A DNA stretch of 64,000 nucleotides from Ensifer sp. LC163. Its GTDB lineage: Bacteria; Pseudomonadota; Alphaproteobacteria; Rhizobiales; Rhizobiaceae. Under the pieces are notes generated by a model. That model was not told the origin of the DNA and ran no database searches. It saw only the letters and a program-made list of their open reading frames with translations. How positions within the stretch are numbered: the stretch's first letter is position 1; every line of letters starts with the position of its first letter. Where the stretch lies: assembly GCF_001695855.1 (NCBI RefSeq), contig NZ_MBSS01000012.1, positions 248,001-312,000 on the forward strand, written 5' to 3'. A program made the translations under genes and the position numbers. Shown piece by piece: positions 29,005 to 38,552 of the stretch.

Positions 29005-29145
29005 GTGCGGCTCTGGCGGGAGCTCGACCATCCGAAACGCGACGCTTTTCCCGGCGACCCGCGCGAATGGGAGAAGCACAACGCCACACCCGCCAACCTG
29101 TCAGACCTCGGGGCGAAGCTGCTCGGCGTCACGCCCTGGTTCTGA
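29005..29145 (+). pseudogene. Remnant or very small gene: unidentified C-terminal fragment
   Basis: An open frame from a possible GTG at 29005 encodes 46 residues: RLWRELDHPKRDAFPGDPRE, then a segment ending LGAKLLGVTPWF. The composition is protein-like and unlike a chance frame, but no ATG and no good ribosome site precede it. I do not recognise the family. It lies back to back with the AraC remnant, and both lose their 5' parts at the same point. Confidence 0.45.
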
Positions 29146-29174
29146 GACAGAGACTATAAGCGGCTTCCGCCTTC

Positions 29175-30026
29175 TCAGGCGGAGGCGCGCACCTTCATCG
29201 GCCAACGCTCCTGGCGCCGGCCAATAATCCGGGCCTCGTCGCCGAGCTTCAATGTGCCCTCGCCGCGCGGCACGACATTCCAACCGAACAGTACGCCCGC
29301 CACGCGACGGTCGGCCGACATGCGCTTTTCAGCTAGGCCCTGGATCGGATTGCCGCCGATGCGCTCGCCGGTAATCTGGTCCTGGGTGGTCATGATGCAG
29401 CGGGCGCAGGGCTTGACGAAATCGAAGCGGATGCCGCCGATCTCCAGGCTCTCCCAGAAATCCTCGTCCCAAGCCTCGTCGCAATCGAGCAGGATGTTAG
29501 TGCGGAAACGGTCCATTCCGACGGGCTCCTGCCCTTTCTCCACCAGCGTACGATTTAGATCGGCAAGGGAGCCTGTGGTGGTGATCAGCAGCGGAAAGCC
29601 ATCGGCAAAACCGACGGGCGCTGCCGTTCCGGCCCATTCGGCACCGACGAAGCGCTCCGCCGACGCGTCCATATGGGCAAGCTTGACGGGCCGGCCGAAC
29701 CAGCCCGACAGCGTCTCGTTTGCCACATCGTCGGCCACCGCCGCATCGACGTCGCTTGCCCAGACCCGAACGTCGAGCCGCTGGTCGGGATCGAAGCGCA
29801 CCGAAAGCGCCTTGTCACCCATCGTCAGACGCACACCGCCATCGATGTCGCTTGCCTCGACCTGCGCCAGCACCTGCAGTTCGCGCTGGGTGATGAAGCG
29901 CCCATCCGGCTCAACGAGCATGAAACGACGGTCGCCCTCGAAGCCATCAAGGTTGACGGTGATCGTTTCAAGCGGGATCGCTCGGCCGCTCTTCAGCGGA
30001 TGAATGTTCAGTCCGGTCACCTTCAT
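29175..30026 (-). CDS. MOSC-domain protein
   Basis: The 283-residue protein has an N-terminal MOSC beta-barrel (MKVTGLNIHPLKSGRA, GFEGDRRFMLVEPDG). The C-terminal MOSC domain has the conserved PCARCIMTT cysteines and FGWNVVPRGEG. In characterised relatives (YcbX, mARC, the molybdenum cofactor sulfurase tail) this fold binds molybdenum cofactor and reduces N-hydroxylated compounds. Here only the family is certain. No ferredoxin domain is fused. Confidence 0.88.
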   Translation of the reverse strand: MKVTGLNIHPLKSGRAIPLETITVNLDGFEGDRRFMLVEPDGRFITQRELQVLAQVEASDIDGGVRLTMGDKALSVRFDPDQRLDVRVWASDVDAAVADDVANETLSGWFGRPVKLAHMDASAERFVGAEWAGTAAPVGFADGFPLLITTTGSLADLNRTLVEKGQEPVGMDRFRTNILLDCDEAWDEDFWESLEIGGIRFDFVKPCARCIMTTQDQITGERIGGNPIQGLAEKRMSADRRVAGVLFGWNVVPRGEGTLKLGDEARIIGRRQERWPMKVRASA

Positions 30027-30125
30027 CGAAACGCTCCCCGTTCAGAAATTGATTCAGGCCGTTGGCGATCTGATTCACCGGACGGCGGCAATGGATTGAA
30101 ATGCTTATACCAACCTGCGCTGGTA

Positions 30126-30782
30126 TTAGATTTCATCCAGCATCATGGCAAGCACATCGCGCAGCCGTTGCTGGCGTTCGAGCGCCAGCCTGCGACCGGC
30201 AGCCGTCTGAAATCCATCGGCCAGCTTGAACAGCTTGGTCTCGAAATGATCGATGGCAAAGGCCTTGTCGTCGAGTTCCCGATCCTCGGCCAGCGGGTCG
30301 AGCGGATCGTAGAGGCCGCTGCCCATGCGCCCGGCGATATAGAAGCAGCGGGCAGCCCCGACCATACCGATTGCATCCAGCCGGTCGGCATCCTGCAGAA
30401 TCCTCGCCTCGATCGTCTCAGGCGCGATGTTGGCGGAAAAGCTGTGAGTGAGGATCGCATGGGCCACGGACGATATGTCTCCCGCCGACCAACCGAGATC
30501 CCGCAGGATGCCGGCCGCTTTCTCGGCCGCAAGCCTGGAGGCCTGTGTGCGATGCGGCGAGTTCTTTTCGACAGAAACACAATCATGCAGCAGCACGGCC
30601 GCGGCAAGCACGTCTTCGTCGCCGCCCTCTTCGGCATGGATCCGGGCGGCGTTCTTCCAGACGCGTATCAGGTGGGATGCATCGTGTGAACCGTCGTCCG
30701 CCGCAAAAGCGTGCGGCAGGAGAACGCCGGCGAGTTCGCCGTGCGGCGCGAATGCCGCCGCCAGTGCAGAATTACGAGTCAT
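30126..30782 (-). CDS. HD-domain phosphohydrolase (YedJ-like)
   Basis: The 218-residue protein has HD-superfamily metal ligands in DASHLIRVWKNA, AVLLHDCVSVEKN, HAILTHSFSA and LQDADRLDAIG. The pattern is that of YedJ-type predicted nucleotide phosphohydrolases. It begins 9 bases after the DUF2339 gene on the same strand, so the two are probably co-transcribed. The substrate is not known. Confidence 0.85.
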   Translation of the reverse strand: MTRNSALAAAFAPHGELAGVLLPHAFAADDGSHDASHLIRVWKNAARIHAEEGGDEDVLAAAVLLHDCVSVEKNSPHRTQASRLAAEKAAGILRDLGWSAGDISSVAHAILTHSFSANIAPETIEARILQDADRLDAIGMVGAARCFYIAGRMGSGLYDPLDPLAEDRELDDKAFAIDHFETKLFKLADGFQTAAGRRLALERQQRLRDVLAMMLDEI

Positions 30783-30791
30783 GATCGGTTC

Positions 30792-33611
30792 CTAATGCGG
30801 CTGGGTCGGCGCGGCAGGCGGCTGCCGCGTCACGCCGACGCCCGAAAGGATCTTCTGGTAGAACAGCCCGATGCCGATCAAGACGCCGCCGAGCCCGATG
30901 AAGGAGAGCGCACGCAGGAAGCCTTCGAGATTGGACATGTCGATCAGGAAGACCTTCAGGACGGCGATGAAGACGAGCACGGCCGAGGCGATGCGAATGC
31001 TCTTGGCATTGAAGCGCGAGCCAAGCACCAGCAACAGGACGCCGAGCACCAGCCAGACGACCGAATAGGTGTAGGTCTCGCCCTGCAGGAAGCCTTTCCA
31101 GTCCACGACGTTCTCCCCCTGCCAGAGGCGGCGGACCGAAAGCGTTGCCCATGCGAAAGCGAGGATCGCGCCGCTGACGGCGAGCGCCATGACATAGGGC
31201 AGCGGGCGCTTGCCGCGCGCATACCAGGCCAGGCCGGCATAGCCGATGCCTGGCAGCAGATAGCCGATCAGAAGCAGGTCGAAGAACGGGATGGCCCCCA
31301 AGAGCTCGCCACTGAAGTAGGGATTGAGCCCGAAGAGATGCGCTGAGAGAACCGAGAGCATCGACAACACGCCGAGCCCCATGCCGCCATAGCGGAAGAC
31401 AGGGCTTGGCGACTTCATGTCGAGCGTCATGAACACACCCGAAGCGCCGATCGCCAGCAACGTATAGATCGACTGCTCGCCAAGCGTCGGCACGGCACCG
31501 TCGAGCACGCCGCCGTTCATGGCATGGCGAACGAGGATCGCCAGCGTCAACAGCACGAAGAGGCTCGCCAGGGCCTGCAGCAGGTTGCGCACGCGCACAT
31601 CCGGCCAGGATCGGACGAGATAGGCGGCAGCGACAAGCAGCAGGGCGGGAATGCCATAGCCCGGCAACAGCGCGTTAAATACCGGCGTGGTGCCGAGGCT
31701 TTCCGCACCGACGATCGTCGGCTCCCAGCCGACGCGGCCGAGAACGACGATCGCCGCAGCACCCGTCATCCAGGGCAGGATCGGCCAAGCCCGAACGCGG
31801 GTCGCTGCGGCATAGGCGGTTCCAAGCAGCGCGATCGCCAGAGTGGTGACGAGACCATCGGTCCAGGCGTGCAAGGCAATGACGAAGAGCGCGAAGGAAC
31901 CGCCGACGAGAAGGCTCGCGGCGATATCCAGACCTTGCGTTTCGCCATCACGGCGATAGAGCCAATCGGCAAGTGCCAGCAGACCACCACCGACGACGAG
32001 CGCGAAAAGGCCGTGCGGCAGATCGAAGGCGTAGTTGCCGGTCATCAGGAACGACATCGTGGTGAGAGCAACCGGGACGACGGCGGCAATGCCGGCCCAG
32101 AGGATGGCGAACTGCGGGTGTTCTCGCAGGCGGCGGGCGAGCACGAACGCACCGAACAGCACGAACAGCGTTGCCAGCAGCAACGCCGTCAGTGTCGCGG
32201 TCCGGCTCGGCAGACCGATCTCGGGCGCAACGCCGGAGAGCGAGGAATCGAGATAGGCAAGCACACCGCTCAGCGCCGTCAGGCTGGCGATGCCGGCGAT
32301 CGCGCCGAGGGCAGACAGCAGGGCCGGATAGACGGCATTGGTCCGCCATGCGCCGAGCGCGGCCAGGGCCGCGACCACGACGAAAAACTCCTTGACGGGG
32401 TAGTTCACCGCGCTGACGGCCGGGCTGATGAAGATCAGCGCAAGCACGGTCGCGGCGATGGCGGCGGAAACGCTGATCGCGGCATAGGCCGGCGTGAAGA
32501 GTTTCTCCCAGGGGCCTGCGACGGCAAGCGGGCGTGTCATCTCAGGCAACGGTTCTTCGGGCATATCCGTGTCCGCCGCACCCGGCCAGACCAACCCGAC
32601 GCCCAGGATCATCACCAGCAGCGCAAAGGCGACCGGCAGCGCGTCGAAGGGCGATACGGCGGTGACATAGGCAAGCCCCCAAAGACCGATGCCGACATTG
32701 GCGAGCGTCGGCACCACCATCCAACGCCGCAACCGCGACGCCAGCAGCGTCGCCAGCCAGACGACCGACAGGAAGCCGAAGAGAACCCAGGGGCGCGGCT
32801 CATCGCTCGATACCAGCAACGGCGTGATCAGCGAGGCGAGCAGGCCGAGACCAGCCAGCGCCTGCCCATGCAGGAGCGACAGGCCGACGGTTGCAAGCGA
32901 AATCATCGCCAACAGCACGAAGGCCGTCGCCGTGCCGATGAAGCCATAGATGTCATAGGCCGCGTAGGCGACGCCGAAGAGCGTGACGGCGCCGGCGGCA
33001 GTCAGAATGCCGGGGATCATCGCATTCTGGAATTCGTTGGCGATAACAGGCACCGCGCGGCGGCGAATGACCTCGCCGGCAACGGCCAAGAGCAGGCCGA
33101 AGAACGCCGCCAGCGTCAGCCGGACGGCGGGGCTCAGAAGGCCGGCGTCGATCGAGTACTTGACCATGAATACGCCACCGAGCGCCAGCGCGACGCCACC
33201 GACCCAGACTGCCCAGCGAGCGCCGAGACGGCTTTCCAGACTTTCAGCCTGCCGCGGCTGTCTCGTGTCGGCGGTGGTCGCCTCGACGCTCGCCGCCACA
33301 TCAGATGCGGTTTCGGCCCCAGCCGGTTCGGCATCGCCGAAGATCCTCGCCCCTTCGCGAGCACTCGCCGACAGCCCTTCGACGCCTTCGTCATCGTCGA
33401 TCGCCGCATCGGCGGACCGTTCAGCAATGCCGGCAGCCCGCTCCGACGCGACATCGCCTTCCGGCGGTGCGAGGCCGACCGTCGCGGTCAACCGCGCGAT
33501 CTCCTTCTTGAGCGCGGCGACTTCGCTGTCCAACCGCTCTGCTGTCTTCCTGCCGCCGAAAAAGGCGGAGAGCGCCAGAGCAAAAGCGACTAAGGCAATA
33601 ACTTCAATCAT
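30792..33611 (-). CDS. DUF2339 polytopic membrane protein
   Basis: This is a large 939-residue membrane protein. One N-terminal helix (MIEVIALVAFALALSAFFGG) is followed by a short coiled coil (DSEVAALKKEIARLTA) and a polar acidic linker. More than twenty hydrophobic helices fill residues from about 130 to the end. This matches the uncharacterised family DUF2339 in size and layout. AGGGGAAAAC precedes the chosen ATG. The long frame on the opposite strand is an artefact of its regular codon use. Confidence 0.87.
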   Translation of the reverse strand: MIEVIALVAFALALSAFFGGRKTAERLDSEVAALKKEIARLTATVGLAPPEGDVASERAAGIAERSADAAIDDDEGVEGLSASAREGARIFGDAEPAGAETASDVAASVEATTADTRQPRQAESLESRLGARWAVWVGGVALALGGVFMVKYSIDAGLLSPAVRLTLAAFFGLLLAVAGEVIRRRAVPVIANEFQNAMIPGILTAAGAVTLFGVAYAAYDIYGFIGTATAFVLLAMISLATVGLSLLHGQALAGLGLLASLITPLLVSSDEPRPWVLFGFLSVVWLATLLASRLRRWMVVPTLANVGIGLWGLAYVTAVSPFDALPVAFALLVMILGVGLVWPGAADTDMPEEPLPEMTRPLAVAGPWEKLFTPAYAAISVSAAIAATVLALIFISPAVSAVNYPVKEFFVVVAALAALGAWRTNAVYPALLSALGAIAGIASLTALSGVLAYLDSSLSGVAPEIGLPSRTATLTALLLATLFVLFGAFVLARRLREHPQFAILWAGIAAVVPVALTTMSFLMTGNYAFDLPHGLFALVVGGGLLALADWLYRRDGETQGLDIAASLLVGGSFALFVIALHAWTDGLVTTLAIALLGTAYAAATRVRAWPILPWMTGAAAIVVLGRVGWEPTIVGAESLGTTPVFNALLPGYGIPALLLVAAAYLVRSWPDVRVRNLLQALASLFVLLTLAILVRHAMNGGVLDGAVPTLGEQSIYTLLAIGASGVFMTLDMKSPSPVFRYGGMGLGVLSMLSVLSAHLFGLNPYFSGELLGAIPFFDLLLIGYLLPGIGYAGLAWYARGKRPLPYVMALAVSGAILAFAWATLSVRRLWQGENVVDWKGFLQGETYTYSVVWLVLGVLLLVLGSRFNAKSIRIASAVLVFIAVLKVFLIDMSNLEGFLRALSFIGLGGVLIGIGLFYQKILSGVGVTRQPPAAPTQPH

Positions 33612-33815
33612 GTTTTCCCCTGGCGGCAATATTCGCAGGCCGACCGCGACCATACAGATTTTTGCGCGACCACCCAATGCATAGACGGTTGAGAACCGCG
33701 ATCTCTTCGCGGAAATGTATAACTTTCATTCGCGCAATGCGCAGGCATCGCGACAGGCGAGCATGGGCGGCCGACGATCGTTGTCGTGTCGAAGGAAGGG
33801 CGGTGCGACCGGTCG

Positions 33816-34325
33816 TTATCGGCGCAGATTGTCGATCGGGAAAATCGCACAGGTCTCCGTTCCATGCGCCAGAAGCTTGCCGCCAGCATCGCGCAACCAG
33901 GCCTCCGATGTGGCGATGGTTCGGCCACGGTGAACGATCTTGCCCTCGCAGAAGACTTCGCCCATGCCGGGCAGCAAGGGCCGCACCAGGTGCACCTTGA
34001 ATTCGACGGTGGTATAGGCTTCGCCCGGCTTCAGCATAGTGAAGACCGCGCACCCGAGCGCCGAATCCATCACCGTCGCCGTCCAGCCGCCATGCACGGT
34101 TCCGAGCGGATTGAGATGCTCATCGGTCGGCAGCCCCTTGAAGACCACCCGGCCCTCCTCGACCTCGGTCAGGCCGAACTTGAGCGTCGCCGACATCGGC
34201 GGCGCCGGCAGGTCGCCCTTCAACAGATCCTGCATGACCTTGAGCCCGCCATCGCGCGCGACCCGATCCAGCGGAAGCACACCGATGCTGGATACGGGCA
34301 TGCCTGGGAAAAGCTCTTGAAACAT
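33816..34325 (-). CDS. PaaI-family hotdog thioesterase
   Basis: The 169-residue protein has the hotdog-fold active-site region LNPLGTVHGGWTATVMDSA, with the HGG turn and a catalytic Asp, then VEFKVHLVRPLLPG and EAWLRDAGGKLLAHGT. PaaI-type enzymes cleave acyl-CoA thioesters. The acyl group cannot be predicted. It lies alone, 64 bases before recO on the same strand. Confidence 0.87.
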   Translation of the reverse strand: MFQELFPGMPVSSIGVLPLDRVARDGGLKVMQDLLKGDLPAPPMSATLKFGLTEVEEGRVVFKGLPTDEHLNPLGTVHGGWTATVMDSALGCAVFTMLKPGEAYTTVEFKVHLVRPLLPGMGEVFCEGKIVHRGRTIATSEAWLRDAGGKLLAHGTETCAIFPIDNLRR

Positions 34326-34389
34326 AGAAAACTCCTTTGGGGTGTCACAGCTCCCTTTACGCGCCCCATTGGACGCGCTGCGCTGCAGA

Positions 34390-35136
34390 TCATGCAGCGG
34401 AAGAGGAAGGCCTCAATGCCTTCAGTGCCGCGTTGACGAAACCATCACGCGCGGACGAAACCTTGAGGCCGCGCGGTTCATAGACATGGCGGTTGAGAAA
34501 GAAGGCCGTCAGACGGAAGGCTGCGGCAAGGCTGTCATAGTCGGCCGCACTTCGTGCCTCGACGGCGAGAAATTCCGGCAGCACGAGCATGCGGTCGGCA
34601 TAGGCCATTCCCGCCGCGCGGCAGACAGCGCGGCCAGACTTCGGCGAGACATAGGCCAGATCGTCGCGCGCGCCGGTCGCCGCGCATTCGGTGAGATCGA
34701 GCCCAAAGCCGAGATCGTTCAACACCGCCAGCTCGAAGCGCACGAACAGCTCACCAGCGTCGGCCGGATCTTCCAGGTGATCGACGATGACGGCCAGCGC
34801 CTCATAGAGATGGGGATACGGATCGCGCTCCGGCAGCAGGCGCAGCAACGCGCCAAGCGCCTGGATGCCATAGACTGATGTAGCCGTCTCCATCAGCCGC
34901 GCCGCCCGGAGCTCGAGCGGTTCGATGCGAAACTCGCCCATATGCTCATCAAGCCGTGCCCGCCAGGTCAGTTCGACGGTATTTCCCGGCTGAAGGACAG
35001 GCTGCATGGCCCGCGAACGGCCGGACCGCACCATGCCGAGATGCCGACCCCGGGACGCAGTCATGACTTCGGCGATGGCCGAGCTTTCGCCGTGCCGCCT
35101 GATCCCGAGAATGATGCCCTGATCGCTCCATTGCAT
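34390..35136 (-). CDS. recO: DNA repair protein RecO
   Basis: RecO helps load RecA on gapped single-stranded DNA in the RecFOR pathway. The 248-residue protein starts [17 protein letters not shown] (OB-fold) and continues with the usual [18 protein letters not shown] and a helical C-terminal part around [23 protein letters not shown] 35136 is the family start; the longer frame to 35349 is not homologous. In many alphaproteobacteria recO follows era, but here era is about 11 kb away. Confidence 0.93.
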   Translation of the reverse strand: MQWSDQGIILGIRRHGESSAIAEVMTASRGRHLGMVRSGRSRAMQPVLQPGNTVELTWRARLDEHMGEFRIEPLELRAARLMETATSVYGIQALGALLRLLPERDPYPHLYEALAVIVDHLEDPADAGELFVRFELAVLNDLGFGLDLTECAATGARDDLAYVSPKSGRAVCRAAGMAYADRMLVLPEFLAVEARSAADYDSLAAAFRLTAFFLNRHVYEPRGLKVSSARDGFVNAALKALRPSSSAA

Positions 35137-35372
35137 GAAAAAGGCATACACCCGCGACGGAAAGCGGATCAAGCGATGATGCCCACACGGCATCGGGATG
35201 AAGCGCTTTCGTGCCGTCATGCGAACTGTCGCCTTTCGGCTACACTCGCCGATTGCCTCAATTTCGCCATGCTCGCGCCTCCCCGGGGCCATGTTCGGCG
35301 TTAGAACGGCGATACACGGCGGCAACGTCCGCTCCTTCCCGAAATGCAATCAGCAGGAACATTGACCCGATT

Positions 35373-36110
35373 ATGTGTGTGTCCCGGAACAGCGCCGGTC
35401 GCTTGGCGCAGCTCTTCGCCCTTCTTCTTGCCACGTCCACGCTCGCAGGCTGCGTGACCAGCGGCGGACCGGCGAAGCCGAAGGGACCCGATCCCTACTA
35501 TGTCGCGATCTACGGGCCGAAGCCGGAAGAAAAGTTTCCGCTCGACGCCATCGATATCAGCAAGGTCGACCAGCGCTATCTGCGCCAGCAGGTCGCTTAC
35601 GCGACCCACGAGCCGCCGGGCACGATCGTGATCGACACGCAGAATCGTTTCCTCTACCTAGTCCAGGACAGCGGCATGGCGATGCGCTACGGCATCGGCG
35701 TCGGCAAGGCCGGCCTGGAGTTCGAAGGCGAAGCCCGGATCGGCCGCAAGGCCGAATGGCCGCGCTGGACACCGACCTCCAGCATGGTCGCGCGCGAACC
35801 GGAGCGCTACGGCCCGCTCGCCGGCGGCATGGAGCCGGGCGTGCGCAATCCGCTTGGGCCCCGGGCGCTCTATCTCTTCCAGGGCGATCGCGACACCTTG
35901 TTCCGCATCCACGGCACCACCGAGGCCTGGTCGATCGGCAAGGCGGTTTCGAGCGGCTGCATCCGGCTCTTCAACCCAGATATCATCGACCTTTACAGCC
36001 GCGTGCCGACGGATTCGCGCGTCGTCGTGCTGCAGGCGGAAGCGCCGATGAGCGCGACGCTCGCCCCGATGTCGACGCCGGCAAACGCCGGCGAGCCGCT
36101 GGCCTACTGA
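35373..36110 (+). CDS. L,D-transpeptidase lipoprotein (YkuD family)
   Basis: The 245-residue protein has a lipoprotein signal (LFALLLATSTLAGC, lipid-modified Cys at about residue 28). The YkuD catalytic domain follows, with HGTTEAWSIGKAVSSGCIRL holding the active-site His and the nucleophilic Cys. It would cross-link peptidoglycan or attach proteins to it in the periplasm. The ATG at 35373 gives a proper signal peptide. It is convergent with the VOC gene, 15 bases apart. Confidence 0.92.
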   Translation: MCVSRNSAGRLAQLFALLLATSTLAGCVTSGGPAKPKGPDPYYVAIYGPKPEEKFPLDAIDISKVDQRYLRQQVAYATHEPPGTIVIDTQNRFLYLVQDSGMAMRYGIGVGKAGLEFEGEARIGRKAEWPRWTPTSSMVAREPERYGPLAGGMEPGVRNPLGPRALYLFQGDRDTLFRIHGTTEAWSIGKAVSSGCIRLFNPDIIDLYSRVPTDSRVVVLQAEAPMSATLAPMSTPANAGEPLAY

Positions 36111-36125
36111 CCCGGCGCCGGGCGC

Positions 36126-36482
36126 CTACCAGGCGTCCGGCGTACGCACCATGTGCACGATGTTGGCCGGATTCATGATCCAGCCGCCGCGAAAACCTTC
36201 ACCGAGATCTTCGACCGCGTCGCAGCGCACGACGCCTTTTTCGGCAAGCCCGCCGAGTGCCGCCTCATGGTCGTCGGTGAAGAGTTCGAGCCACACCTCC
36301 GCCTGGCTGTAATTCGGCGCCTCGTCGATCCACAGCCTGTTGGGGCCGAGGATGAAACCCTTGGCCGGCGCCTTCTTGTCGAAAGGCTCGAGCCCGACGG
36401 TGTCGCGGTAGAAGGCGACGACCGCCTCATACTGATGTGACGGAACCTTCATCGCGATATTGATACCGCCCGTGATGGTCAT
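36126..36482 (-). CDS. VOC-family protein in the ArsR cassette
   Basis: The 118-residue single VOC domain reads INIAMKVPSHQYEAVVAFYR at the start and RGGWIMNPANIVHMVRT at the end. It begins 13 bases after the SRPBCC gene, so both share one leftward transcript from the promoter facing the ArsR regulator. Substrate and activity are unknown. Confidence 0.85.
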   Translation of the reverse strand: MTITGGINIAMKVPSHQYEAVVAFYRDTVGLEPFDKKAPAKGFILGPNRLWIDEAPNYSQAEVWLELFTDDHEAALGGLAEKGVVRCDAVEDLGEGFRGGWIMNPANIVHMVRTPDAW

Positions 36483-36495
36483 GGCATGAACTCCC

Positions 36496-36978
36496 TTAGA
36501 GTTGCGGTTCCGTCGCCGGCTGGCCGGACAATTCGCTGACATAATAGCCCTGGCGCAGATTGATTCCGTATTCGAGCCAGGCCTTCATGCAGGCCAGCAT
36601 CTGCGACCAACCCTCGCAATTCATGTACGAGCTCTTCTGTCCCCGCGCGTTCTCGCGCCAGCCGGTCTCGGCGATCGTCACCATGGTTGCGCCATCGTCG
36701 AGAGACTTGAAGCGCATCTCGACCTTGGTGCGATAGGGCTCCTCCCCTTTCTCCACCATCGCATCCCAGCGAAGGACGATAAGCTCGGGGGGCTCCACCG
36801 CCTCGACCTCAATCGGCACATTGCCCCACCAGGTGACGGTTGTGCCAGCAACGAGCGGCCCGCTGACCCCACCAAGGGTGACGAAGTATTTGCTGATCTG
36901 GTCCGGATTGACGACCGCATCGAAAACCTCGGCGACAGGCCGGTCGATGCGTCCATTCACACGAAATTCGAAAGACAT
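36496..36978 (-). CDS. SRPBCC-family (AHSA1-like) protein
   Basis: The 160-residue protein has the START/AHSA1 fold: the start EFRVNGRIDRPVAEVFDAV, then WWGNVPIEVEAVEPPELIVL and a terminal amphipathic helix (EGWSQMLACMKAWLEYG). Such proteins bind small hydrophobic ligands and are often encoded beside ArsR-type regulators. ATG 36978 with GGAGG is the clear start; the longer frame extends into the regulator on the other strand. Confidence 0.88.
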   Translation of the reverse strand: MSFEFRVNGRIDRPVAEVFDAVVNPDQISKYFVTLGGVSGPLVAGTTVTWWGNVPIEVEAVEPPELIVLRWDAMVEKGEEPYRTKVEMRFKSLDDGATMVTIAETGWRENARGQKSSYMNCEGWSQMLACMKAWLEYGINLRQGYYVSELSGQPATEPQL

Positions 36979-37009
36979 GATCTCTCCTCCCATTGTGCTG
37001 CCACAGCAT

Positions 37010-37029
37010 ATGTTATAAAAATATAACAT
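37010..37029. promoter_or_regulatory. Candidate ArsR-type operator between SRPBCC and the regulator
   Basis: This 20-bp inverted repeat has arms ATGTTATA and TATAACAT around AAAA. Its right end overlaps the first two bases of the regulator ATG, and it lies 31 bases from the SRPBCC start. A bound dimer would block both divergent genes, the usual autoregulatory layout. Confidence 0.65.
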
Positions 37030-37360
37030 GTCAACCGATTCGAAAGACGACTTGATTTTCAAGGCGCTTGCCAACAACCTGCGCCGGCAGATCCTCGACG
37101 CCCTCAGGGATGAGCCGAAGACGACCGGCATGCTATGTGAACAGTTTTCCAGCCTAGATCGCTGCACCGTCATGCAGCACCTGAAGGTTCTCGAAGAGGC
37201 CGACCTGGTGCTCGTCCAGCGCGAAGGCCGCGAGCGCTGGAACCACCTCAACGCCATGCCGATCCAGGCTATCCACAATCGCTGGATCAGCCAGTATGCC
37301 GGTCACGCGATGTCGGTGCTTTCCGCCTTGCAGCAGGGGCTCGGCGGTCCCTCGGAGTGA
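37028..37360 (+). CDS. ArsR-family transcriptional regulator
   Basis: The 110-residue winged-helix protein reads FKALANNLRRQILDALRDE, then TTGMLCEQF and the recognition helix region LDRCTVMQHLKVLEEADLV. It is of the small metal-independent ArsR type commonly paired with SRPBCC and VOC genes. It is divergent from them, with a short AT-rich operator that overlaps its own start codon. Confidence 0.88.
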   Translation: MSTDSKDDLIFKALANNLRRQILDALRDEPKTTGMLCEQFSSLDRCTVMQHLKVLEEADLVLVQREGRERWNHLNAMPIQAIHNRWISQYAGHAMSVLSALQQGLGGPSE

Positions 37361-37429
37361 CGGTTTCGGCTTTCCATTGCCCTGCTTTCTTCGTATGAAC
37401 GCGCGACAACGCAATCTGGGGATATCGTC

Positions 37430-38473
37430 TTGCGCTACCTCATCACCGGCACGGCCGGTTTCATCGGTTTTCATCTTGCAAAGCGATTGATCGACGAGGG
37501 GCATTTCGTCGTCGGCTTCGACGGCATGACGCCCTACTACGATGTGGCGCTCAAGGAACAGCGGCACGCCATCCTCGCCCGCTCGAACGGCTTCAAGGCG
37601 GTCGTCGGCATGCTGGAAGACCGGGATGCGCTGAACCACGCCGCAGATTTGGCCGAGCCGGAAGTCATTATCCACCTGGCAGCGCAGGCGGGCGTTCGCT
37701 ACAGCCTGGAAAACCCCAAAGCCTATGTCGATTCCAACCTCATCGGCTCCTGGAACATGCTGGAGCTGGCACGCGAGATCGGCCCAAAGCACCTGATGCT
37801 GGCCTCGACCTCATCGATCTACGGCGCCAATGAAAAAGTCCCGTTCGCCGAGACGGACCGGGCCGACGAGCCGATGACGATCTACGCAGCGACGAAGAAA
37901 TCGATGGAGCTGATGGCGCACAGCTATGCCCATCTCTACAAGGTGCCGACGACGGCGTTCCGTTTCTTCACGGTCTATGGCCCCTGGGGTCGGCCCGACA
38001 TGGCGCTGTTCAAGTTCATCGACGCCATCCACAACGACCGGCCGATCGACATTTACGGCGAAGGTCGCATGAGCCGTGACTTCACCTATATCGACGATCT
38101 CGTCGAAGGCATCCTCAGGCTTTCCCATGTCGTTCCCTCGGAGGAAAACCGGGTACCGCCCGAAAAGGCCGAGGACACGCTGTCGCGGCAGGCGCCGTTC
38201 CGTGTCGTCAACATTGGCGGCGGCCAGCCGGTGGAGCTGATGACCTTCATCGAGACGATCGAAAAGGCCGTCGGCCGCCCGGCACTTCGCAACCTGCTGC
38301 CGATGCAGCAGGGCGACGTGCCTCGCACCTACGCTTCTCCGGAACTGCTCGAGGCGCTCACCGATTTCAAGCCGTCGATTTCGGTGGAAGACGGCGTTAC
38401 GCGCTTTGCGGCATGGTACGACGAATATTACGGTCCCCCAGAAAGGGCTGGCTCACCAGCCTTGCAAGACTGA
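37430..38473 (+). CDS. lpsL: UDP-glucuronate 4-epimerase (LpsL-like)
   Basis: LpsL interconverts UDP-glucuronate and UDP-galacturonate for surface polysaccharide. The 347-residue extended SDR has TGTAGFIG at 7-14, a serine-rich ASTSS at 125-129, and YAATK giving Tyr152 and Lys156. The start is TTG (37430) eight bases after GGGG; the motif position leaves no room for a later start. rkpK, which makes UDP-glucuronate, follows after 79 bases, as in Sinorhizobium meliloti. Confidence 0.92.
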   Translation: MRYLITGTAGFIGFHLAKRLIDEGHFVVGFDGMTPYYDVALKEQRHAILARSNGFKAVVGMLEDRDALNHAADLAEPEVIIHLAAQAGVRYSLENPKAYVDSNLIGSWNMLELAREIGPKHLMLASTSSIYGANEKVPFAETDRADEPMTIYAATKKSMELMAHSYAHLYKVPTTAFRFFTVYGPWGRPDMALFKFIDAIHNDRPIDIYGEGRMSRDFTYIDDLVEGILRLSHVVPSEENRVPPEKAEDTLSRQAPFRVVNIGGGQPVELMTFIETIEKAVGRPALRNLLPMQQGDVPRTYASPELLEALTDFKPSISVEDGVTRFAAWYDEYYGPPERAGSPALQD

Positions 38474-38552
38474 GGCGCAGGCTGCATCCGGCAACGACCG
38501 CCGCAGCCGCACTTCTCCATAAGCGAAGCTCTCGCAACAAAAGGAAGAGCAG

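Noticed and set aside
31524-33593. 689-codon open frame opposite the DUF2339 gene
   Set aside because: It is the mirror of a GC-rich membrane-protein gene; its translation is Arg/Gln/Asp/His repeats without any domain, and the true gene on the other strand has clear helices and a ribosome site.
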